From: Panonychus citri
Lineage: Eukaryota; Arthropoda; Arachnida; Trombidiformes; Tetranychidae
Length of the DNA stretch: 64,000 nt
Direction: 5' to 3'
NCBI RefSeq assembly: GCF_014898815.1
Contig: NW_026515548.1
Location: 354,501-418,500, forward strand
The notes below the pieces were generated by a model. That model was not told the origin of the DNA. It did not search any database and saw only the letters and a list, made by a program, of their open reading frames with translations. The position numbers and the translations under genes were made by a program. Of the stretch, positions 54,292 through 64,000 are shown in pieces (the first letter of the stretch is position 1; every line of letters begins with the position of its first letter).

Positions 54292-56923
54292 TTCAGCGAT
54301 ACTATCAACTAATTAGCAAATCCAAATAAAGCCACAAAATACACGAGAGTACAATTAACAAATTCGATGAAATATTTCAAAAAGGAAGACACTTCGCTCT
54401 ATCAGAATTGATTATCATGTCTCTAATTAATGCAGATTAGTTGTTAATCTCATGGTCTCACTGAAATTAATCCAAAATCTGTTAGAAACAAGGAGAAGAT
54501 TGAAAAATTGTTGAAAATGATATTAAATTAACTCTATTGTTGATTGTTCCCCTCAATTGATGATTTATATGGAGAAACAATTCCGTGCAAATCAATTATA
54601 ACGAGAATACATGACAACTAATAGAGTAGAAAAAAGTCCAATTAGAAACCACGAAAAAATTGGTCCCATTAATCATTTGAACAACGATTCCAAATATTAA
54701 TCAATGATTCATACAGATAACCGGAGGCTATTGATCAAATCAACAAGAGGCTAAAACTCAATTATATTTTGCTATTGATCAAATTATCTTGATAATAATA
54801 ACCTTGAATCAAGGCTTGAGTAATATTAACCATTGTTGGGTAATGACAATGATCATTGTACCATGTCAATGTCATGGTAATGATGATCTTTCGAGAAAAA
54901 TGGTTCTATCAACTTGAATCAGCACGAAAATCTTATTAATATCTAATAACTTTTAACATTTTCCAACGAAAATGAACACAAAATTCGATAAATTTATTCC
55001 CTTCGATCACCAGCATCTTGATCATGAACAGTAGGCGATAGAAAATGAAGATTATGATTGTTATTACTTTTGACTGGAATAAAAATGAATAAAAAAGTTC
55101 TGGAGAAATATAAAATTATATTATTATAAAACTGTAAACAAATGATATCAAATTTTCTCAATATAATATCTGTTTGTTTATTCTGTTGAAATTCATGAGA
55201 AAAGAATAATATCTCTTACCCAGAATCCTTAGAATCACTCAAAACGATATTTAATATGTTATTTCTTTACTTCTCAATTCATATCTTCCTGATGATATTT
55301 TGTATTCAGGTTGGAACTTTTTCATTTTGAATTAAATGAAAATACAGTAGCATTTTCCATTCCATGATTACTTTCATGCTGATTGATGACGATAACTCTT
55401 GATAGTTTTCTTGTTCCCTACTCCATCTTACCCTGAGGTGATTCAATATCTATTATTATTTACTATCATGATAATGACACTGTCAACATCGTTTGATATC
55501 AACTTTTCATGTGTAAATGTTCATGTTGATTTGTCTTAGACATTTTCGATTCAATTTGGAATTTTATTCACAACAAATACAATGTAAGTTCTGATCTATC
55601 AAAGAGCATAAATCTAAAATAATTTCATGATGGCGACTAATTTACGATTAATCTATTCACTCGAGTCTTTTTCAAGCAAAAAGTTTAATTATCAATGGAA
55701 TGAATGATTTATTAATAGATAAATTGACTCTGAATCTAAATCTTGGTGATATATTGGTGACTGTACTTTTATCATCAAGTTTTATCACTTTATTGTATTG
55801 CTATTGAGTATCTTTCCTTTTGTATTATTTCAAATGATGACAAAATATTTAATTTCATTTTTATTGTCATCTTGACAAAATACACTTAAAATTGTTCATG
55901 AAATATCAAGATAGGTTCCTTTTTTCATGATAATAACCTTGAACATGATGACAAGAAATGAGAGATAGAGTTGAAGAGCAGTTGAGATATTAATACTTCT
56001 GAGTAGATTGAGTCTTATTACTTGATGACATTTATATATAAAAGAGTATCGCCAACAATATATTACATTTCCTTCATTGGAAATGATTTTCTTGTCAACC
56101 CAAAAGATACATAAGAAACCGGAACTTTATTGAAACTGAATTTCCACCTTGGTGAATTTCAAGAGACTCTGCATTTATTTTCTTCTGAAAATCACTCAAG
56201 TCATCATGAGATTTGAATCAAAAGATAAAACCACAAGAATAGAAGGAAAAAATTCAGAACTATCGTGGAACTTATTACAAAAGAATACTAATAATATGAT
56301 AATTAGGAATCTTTTCGTGCATCTAATTGTGAAGTAATGTGATAACCTTTTTATTATCTTCATTATATTAATAATAACCGTTCTAAGTACGATCAACATA
56401 ATTTTGCAATAGTTTCAGGGAAAAGAAAATATTAAGCTGTTAATGATTTTTATGAAAACGAAAAGAAATTTCAAAATGTAAATTGAGGAACACAAAATTA
56501 TTATATCGAATGAGCTATTTAGAAAATTCATATTCCAAGCTAAGTTCCAAATGATATTAAAAAATCGATGCCCGTTCATACAACTGATTAATCTTGGATT
56601 CTTTCAGTGATCTGGTTTTTGTTTGTATTTGAATAATAAACACAAAAGGCTCAGTACATTTACAGGAAAGTTCTTGATTTGTATTAATAACAATCTATTC
56701 AGAATATTAAATTTGAGAAAATGTTTTTTATTTGTAAATTCGTTTACATATCAAGATTTATATTCACTCTCACTTAACATGACATTGATTTTAGTAAAAT
56801 AATAATGAACAGTTGGAATGATAATGTGAATAAATCTCAGGTAAATCGAGAACTCAGAAAGAACTGTGGATAAAGGAAAAGAAATAAAGAACAGAAAATT
56901 TTATCGATTTTTCAGGTTCTAAA
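54292..56923. other. Intergenic, AT-rich
   Basis: No gene or RNA recognised on either strand. Confidence 0.55.
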
Positions 56924-57662
56924 GAATATATGAACCATGGTGATGACGATAATATAGTTTATAATGTGACCTTGACCTAAATCTGTTGATCATCATCATC
57001 ATCGTTATCCTGAAGATGCTTCAAGTTTTTCAATCATTTAACTGATTCCTTGATTCCTCAATAAATATCAATGATACAAACATTAATAAATAAATCAATC
57101 ATCATAATGAATATGAAAACACATGAAAAAGATACTAAATGATTTAAATCAAACAAATGATGATCACCATCAATACAACGACAACGACAATTTATCAATC
57201 AGATTGTAAATAAATATGAATGGTGAATATTTATATTAATATTTTTACAATTGTATTAATAATAAAAAATTAAAACTCAATTATTAATGTTCAATATCAA
57301 CAGTTTTTACTTTTTAATCTTTTACTTAATCTAAATTAGTTTCTGTGATCAATAAGCAGAAAATGTAATCAGTAATTAGTCAAAATTAAATCACTAATTT
57401 GTAAATTTGATTTGATCATCATTCTCATCATCATGGTTATCATGATTGAATTGATTGTGATCAATTGTCTACATGGATTAATTTGTAATCAATATCAGTT
57501 TATTAACATGGACATGAAATAGTTACTCTTTGAACAATTTAATCTCATTTCAACTTGAGTTGTTTTAATTAAATTGATTCACTAATCAAGTAAAACCTTA
57601 AGTTAATTGGGATTCTTCAAGTTTTTAGTGAATAAAACAAATCTAATTGTATTGTAATTAAT
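56924..57662. repeat. Dispersed non-coding repeat, copy 1
   Basis: About 740 bp nearly identical to 63146-63917 in the same orientation. It starts GAATATATGAA and ends TTGTATTGTAATTAAT. No ORF, terminal inverted repeat or target duplication was seen. Confidence 0.9.
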
Positions 57663-60600
57663 GTGTTTATCACAATTAGAATACAAGCTTTAAGGTATTT
57701 AACTGAAAATTGACATAAATTAAATTGATTATTTGTCAACCGGAGCTTTAATTATTGAAATCATACCAATAGTAGATCAGATTTTGAGTTCTAATGACAT
57801 CATTATAGAAAATACAACAATTAACAAAAAATCAATCAAATATTTTAACTAATTGTTGAAAATAAATTAACTTTATAGCTCCTCTATGGGTAAAACAATG
57901 TTAATCTTATGAAACATTATCGACGGTTATCATTATCTAATTGTTTCTTTAAATTAAATAATTAGAGAACTAATCAAATTAACAATATTTTTTCTTACCA
58001 TATAGTAGATTAGAAAATGGACTTTAATTTCAATATTAAAAATTTGTAAAATTTTCAAAGAAAAACTTTTGTATTTAAATTTGCAAAACCAGATTTTCAA
58101 TATGAATTTGACAATTTAAGTTTGATAAATTGTTAAATGCTAATAATTTTAAGTCTTTTTTTAATTAATATTTTTTTAGTGTCATTAGAATCCTCAAAAA
58201 TTTTTCTATCTTTGGTGTCGATTTCAATAATTAAAACTCTCTGATTGATGAACAATCAACAATTAAAATTATGTGTCAATTTTCAGTTGCACTACCTTAA
58301 TTGGAATGTGATCAGAAATCAAGTTCTGTAATTGTTGTAATAGTTGATGTTCAATCATTTAATGTGAAAAATTATCATTAAAGTGACATTTTAATTACAA
58401 ACTAATTGATTGTAACATGAAGATATTTTTGAATATCTGAAATCAATATAATTGATGATTGATTAATTAATTTGTTTCGATCGTTATTTGATTATTTGCA
58501 ACTGTTAATCAATGTTATTACTTTGCTAAGCCATTTAATTGTCAACATTTTTTATTATTGATTTCTGACACTGAGCATGATTTCAATCATTCAGTATCAT
58601 TATTATAACTACAGTGATTAACAAAGTGTTCACAGTTTGAATACTTCCGTTGACATAATCATTCTGATTGATTTCAAGGCTAATTGTGATTTATTTTTAT
58701 GTTTGTTTATCACCTTGAGACTGATTGTAAGATATAATTTATGTATCAACATCTCAGGTAAAATGTTATTCGGAATATTGATTTATTCATGAGAATCTCC
58801 TGAACTGAGGATTGAACTTCCATGAATCCTTAATCCTACAATTATCGTATTCAGATTATTAATCATTAACTAACCTTCAAAATTTAAACTTTGATATTCT
58901 ATCAATATTAATAATTCAAACTCTTTTTTGAAATAAAAGTAATTCAAGTTAACAATCTTAATCATTTTCACCCCAATGAACTAGTTATAGGTCTTAATGA
59001 TTTACTTTCGTTCGTAATTAATATAATCATAGTGATTAGAATTCAAGATAATTCTCATGAGCATCATCAGAAAAATGAGCATTTCACTTGTCGGAATTGT
59101 TCAAATGAATATTCCTTGTTAATATCCATCTTTTTGGTTTCGAATCATCTTAATCAGGATTAAATTCCCTCTGATTAACCAGAATGTTTATCACTAATCA
59201 GATAAACATTTTGATCAATTCGCTCATCTTATTTTTCATTTTAATCTAATGGCAATTCAACTAATCATCATATTCATTATTCGAGATCAGAGTAAGTGTA
59301 CCAAATAAGTTGAATCTCATTAGATTAACTGGAGTCTCGTTAATGATGATCATTCGTCTCAATGAATCAAAAACTAATCTCATCAAAATATAACTTTGGG
59401 TGTGGATTTTTCAATGATTGATTCACTTTAATTTAAATAAATCGGGTTAATGGTTGTGATAAAGACGATGATTAAAGTAGCAAATTGCTAATATTGATTG
59501 AAAGAAAATCATAATTGTTATTATCTTTTTCTCTGTTTGTTTGATGCAATCAGATTCGATCTTTTTAATGGGCTCTAAATTTTTCTAATTGAAGATCGAT
59601 AAATGAGATTAACCAAACATCGCATTGGATTTACTAAAAACTGGTAATAGGATTTTCAAAGTTCTCGAATTCGATCAAGATAAATGTTATCAAAATATAC
59701 GTTTATAATAACGACAATACTTTTCCTGACGTTGTATGAAATACAAAATGAAGCTCAACTCACAGAATTGGGTGAAAAAAATTCATTCTTATGTTTGTAT
59801 TACCTACAAGTTGCTACTATACATTACTACTAATCGATATTTTTTTCTGTTTCTTGTGGTAGATTTGATTAGAAATTATCGAACAAGTTGCTTTAATCTA
59901 TTACCCGCACAACTAATCACTGATAGTAAATTGATTATAAGGAGATTTTTTCGATAAAAAAAAGTAAAACGAGATTTTGATTTGAACCTAAATCACCTTG
60001 AGTTTCCTGTGAATATTTTGTTATTATTTGTAGGTAGAAGAAAATTGTTCGAATCCTCACCATGAATAAACATGACGAAGACATGGAAAGTACATGGAAT
60101 AGCTAAGAACTAAATGAGATGAAATGCTTGGAAGAGTCTGAATAAAATCTGCAGAATAGAAATAAAAAAATAAAACAAAAAGAAAAAAAATCTTAGGTAA
60201 TCGATTAAATTGTCTTTTCTCTTTGTTATGAATATTTATCGAGGAAAAGTCAAGTATTGGAACAAAGAAAGTAAATATTATATCGAAAGATCTGATAAAA
60301 GCTCAGATAGAACTCTGATCATGATGACATGATGAAACCTTTTATTTAGTTAACCATCAATCATTTATCATTGCAACATGTAATTGCGATAATCTCATGA
60401 TGATCATCAATTTGAAATCTTTTTTAAATTTTTCCTCTGAAAAGTGATCTTGTTAACCTCTTTTTCATTAATAATTGTAAATTGAATTCGATTCACATCT
60501 CAGAAGATGAAAACTCAATTAATTGATATCATTTGTTTCAAACTCTTTTATTGCATGTGATTTTCTACTGAGATTCATTTTCTCTTCCTCTGCTAATAAT

Positions 60601-63145
60601 AACATGATATCAATTCAATCATGATGAAAACTATGATTTATCACAGTTGTCAATCAATATTTGATACCAATTGTGATTTAATCAAACTAAAAGTGTAGAA
60701 ATGTAAATTTGAATTCAGTTCTTGTTTCATGGTATGAAAATGACAATATAATTAGTCAGAAATCATCAAAATGTTTCAACTCACTTGAACTTTCAGAATG
60801 TTATTATTTCTTTACATGTTTTATTAAATTGATTCCACCTTTTTATCTTACTGAATCCATGTTTTTTTCCCGATTTTATCTCATGTTATGATAATTTCTA
60901 TAGTATTAATATAATTTTCTTTGTTTCTTGACCAATATTCATATCATCAGTTGACCTTATTCTGTTCTCAATTGAAACGATTGTTTGATCTAAACCATTT
61001 ATCTGATTCTCTTCACGATAACATGATAACATCCCAATCATCAAGTTCAATGATTGACCTAATTGCACATCGCTGAATAATTTAAACAAATTCCCTGTTG
61101 ACCTTAGAACAATAAAGTTCCATACAAATAAAATTCTACGATCATTATTTTCACCATCATCAATTCAGAATTCCCTGAATAATTTATTTACACCATAGTT
61201 GGCGATTGGAATTACTTTTTTATTAGAGCTTATTTTTTATCAGCTTGATAACAATGAAACACTTTAACATACTGATAATTAGATTGCAATTACAATTTAT
61301 TTATAATTGTTGCATTGGAATCATCACAAGTTTGTCACAAACAAACTGAATAAAGTTTCTCTGAACGATTGTAGGATCAGGACATAAATGTCCTAAATAA
61401 ACATCTAGAGATCTGGAGATATAAAGAGAGACCAATTGATCAAATAGAAACTAAAGAGTCGCTCTTGGGTTTATCAATTCTAAATATCTTCCAAGCTCTT
61501 GGTACATTTTTCTGGACAATTTTTGTCTAAGTAAACAAATAATTTTCTTCGGATAATTAATAAGCTGAGTAGCAATCGATGCAGCAATCAGCTGAATAAT
61601 AGAAAAGATATCGAATATTGATACAACCAAAGAATCGTTGATAATGTTAATTGTTGCTGATTGGAAGTTTCCAGTGTTTGAGTATTCGATAAATAAGATA
61701 GACGTAGATTAGATAAAAACTGTCCACTTATTAAAAGAAGCCCGTTAATTAATCTAAACAATTTGTAGCTAATTTCCTAAAGCCAAAGGCACTTTAAAAT
61801 GAGCCTAATCCAAAATCTAATGGTTTGTTAATCCGAGGAAGTTTTCTCTATTCTTAAGTTCATGTTACATTCTGATAGAAAGTATTGGGATTAAGATATT
61901 AACAATTTTCTATTTTCTTTCTTCCTCATCATTTTCCTTATCATCATCTTATCCATTATTTTCAACAAGGAAACTCAATGTTTCCAGAAACCAGGTAACT
62001 TTTACCTCATCTTTTTAATTGAGTTGAAAGGGTAAGATGATGAAGATTGGAAAAGATGAGATTTTTTCTTTCATCTATTTTGACCTATTTATCTTCTCGA
62101 TACTCTCTTACTATCAACTCAAATCTCTCTCATCTTCTTTGTCTTCTGTGGGTGGATATTAATGTTTACTTAACTAATAAGAAACTCTTATTACCTGACC
62201 TGAAGTTGAACGAAGATGAACATGAAGAAAGTTCTTATTACTATATTACAATAATCATAATGTTATTATATTATATTAGTTTCCTTAATCATTTGGTTGC
62301 CTATCGATCAGAACCAAACAATAATTACAATCAATTGTGAACAAGATAATCATTGGAGTGAAACTTGATTCAGATTGTTATTTAAAACGACAACAAGATT
62401 CAATTGAAATTATTCAACATTTTCATCTACATATCAGATTAATTATCATGAGTTTTTACTTTTCCATTCATTTTGATTATATCAGCTAATAAATGTATTA
62501 CTAATTGTTGTATTAATAGTTTAACTCGAATGCAGAACATTTTTCATAAATTCTATGTTAATTTTGATTAAATATGATTATTATAATAATAATAATAGTA
62601 GGAGCGATTAACTGTTTGGATAATGAACTAAAAAAGTTGTGAGAAATTTAATCAATAGATTAATAATAGAAATTCATTGATACCAAAGGAATTATATTAA
62701 CTTCATGGCAGAGAATTAAAATATCGCCTTGTGACACTCAGATCATTACAATTACAAGGAAATTATCATGAGCTCTTCGTCATGTTTATTTGATTAATCA
62801 TGATGCATGAAAATGATGATCAAATAACCATGTAAAACCATTTACATTCATTAATCACAATTAAGATCCATATGTAAGCGATATGCTATTTATTCATCAT
62901 GTTGATTAAATTGTAACTCAAATGAATCAGCCAAATTTGATGATTTCGTTACAATTCAACGGATAAAAAAGGTAATCAACATGAACTAGAATCAATTATA
63001 ATTGCAAACTAGAACTTGAGTAAAACTCAACCACTAATTATTATCAATAAAAGTAACTTTTGTATTAATAATAACTTTCAGTCAGTTCGAGCAAAAGTTT
63101 AGTAATAGTAATTAAAATACATTTGATCAGTTCTCTGGACTTATT
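57663..63145. other. Intergenic, AT-rich
   Basis: No convincing gene. Short ORFs (59736, 60709, 60898 minus, 62047) have no motif and local composition identical to the surroundings. Confidence 0.55.
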
Positions 63146-63917
63146 GAATATATGAAACATGATAATGACTATAATATAGTTTATAATGTGACCTTGACCT
63201 AAATCTGTTGATCATCATCATCATCGTTATCCTGAAGATGCTTCAAGTTTTTCAATCATTTAACTGATTCCTTGATTCCTCGATAAATATCAATGATACA
63301 AACATTAATAAATAAATCAATCATCATAATGAATATGAAAACACATGAAAAAGATACTAAATGATTTAAATCAAACAAATGATGATCACCATCAATACAA
63401 CGACAACGACAATTTATCAATCAGATTGTAAATAAATATGAATGGTGAATATTTATATTAATATTTTTACAATTGTATTAATAATAAAAAATTAAAACTC
63501 AATTATTAATGTTCAATATCAACAGTTTTTACTTTTTAATCTTTTACTTAATCTAAATTAAAGTTTTTTTCTGTGAATCAATAAGCAGAATCAATGTAAT
63601 CAATGTAATTAGTCAAAATTAAATCACTTTGACTGATTGTAAATTTTGTAAAAGTTTGTTGATCATCATTCTCATCATCATGGTTATCATGATTGAAATT
63701 GATTGTGATCAATTGTCTACATGGATTAATTTGCTTAATCAATATCAGTTTTAATTAACATGGACATGGAAATAGTTACTCTTTGAACAATTTAATCTCA
63801 TGTCAACTTGGAGATTGTTTTAATTAAATTGATTCACTAATCAAGTAAAACCTTAAGTTAATTGGGATTCTTCAAGTTTTTAGTGAATAAAACAAATCTA
63901 ATTGTATTGTAATTAAT
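63146..63917. repeat. Dispersed non-coding repeat, copy 2
   Basis: About 770 bp. It is longer than copy 1 because of small local expansions, for example a doubled AATCAATGT and an added T-run near 63565. Confidence 0.9.
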
Positions 63918-64000
63918 ATTAATTACAGTTAGAATTAGTCAAATTTCAAGTTAATTTTTACTATTAGAGTGTAATGATCAATCGGAACAATAAGAATAAA

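Noticed and set aside
59736..62340. Short ORFs at 59736, 60709, 60898 and 62047
   Set aside because: Lengths of 60-97 codons are expected by chance in this AT-rich sequence, and none shows a motif or splice context.

Overview
The window looks like animal, most likely arthropod, nuclear DNA. It is AT-rich, its genes are split by GT-AG introns, and it holds a glutamate-gated chloride channel, a family known only from protostomes. The gene content and compact introns suggest an acariform (spider-mite-like) genome. That placement is inference, as nothing in the sequence names the species.

Left third (1-29,331). The window opens inside an antisense Ty3/Gypsy retrotransposon with one unbroken gag-pol frame (1-4530) and a promoter-bearing terminal repeat near 4854-5294. 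About 500 bp further on starts a complete seven-exon glutamate-gated chloride channel gene (5820-29331, 523 codons, phases consistent throughout). Its 15.9-kb second intron holds a complete 11,127-bp env-bearing Ty3/Gypsy element (9821-20947). That element has 258-bp LTRs that look identical and an ATAT target duplication.

The nested element is the most unusual object here. Downstream of gag, pol and env it carries a 3.7-kb accessory module: an antisense endonuclease/exonuclease/phosphatase-fold ORF overlapping a small Cys-rich ORF, a sense RING/TRAF-type zinc-finger ORF, a 67-bp minisatellite, and an antisense zinc-finger protein. The last protein begins MARTKSTVRAS, like the histone H3 tail. 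The TATA box of the LTR lies in a near-perfect inverted repeat, so the 3' LTR could fire the antisense gene that starts 96 bp away. The 5' end of gag and the SU/TM junction of env are out of register, so this copy may not be autonomous unless those are sequence errors.

Middle (29,332-46,048). A secreted Gly/Pro/Ser-rich protein gene is followed by two tandem endonuclease III (NTHL1) paralogues, one with a diverged active site and Fe-S loop. Then come a divergently transcribed four-exon PCNA gene and a convergent seven-exon CDP-diacylglycerol synthase gene. NTHL1 copy B and PCNA share a roughly 0.7-kb promoter interval with an E2F-like site.

Right third (46,049-64,000). Two antisense genes of unknown function occur: a large secreted acidic/His-rich protein with a furin-type site, and a Ser-rich protein ending in a PP1-docking RVFF motif. 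About 9.7 kb without a recognisable gene follows, holding two direct copies of a roughly 750-bp non-coding segment.
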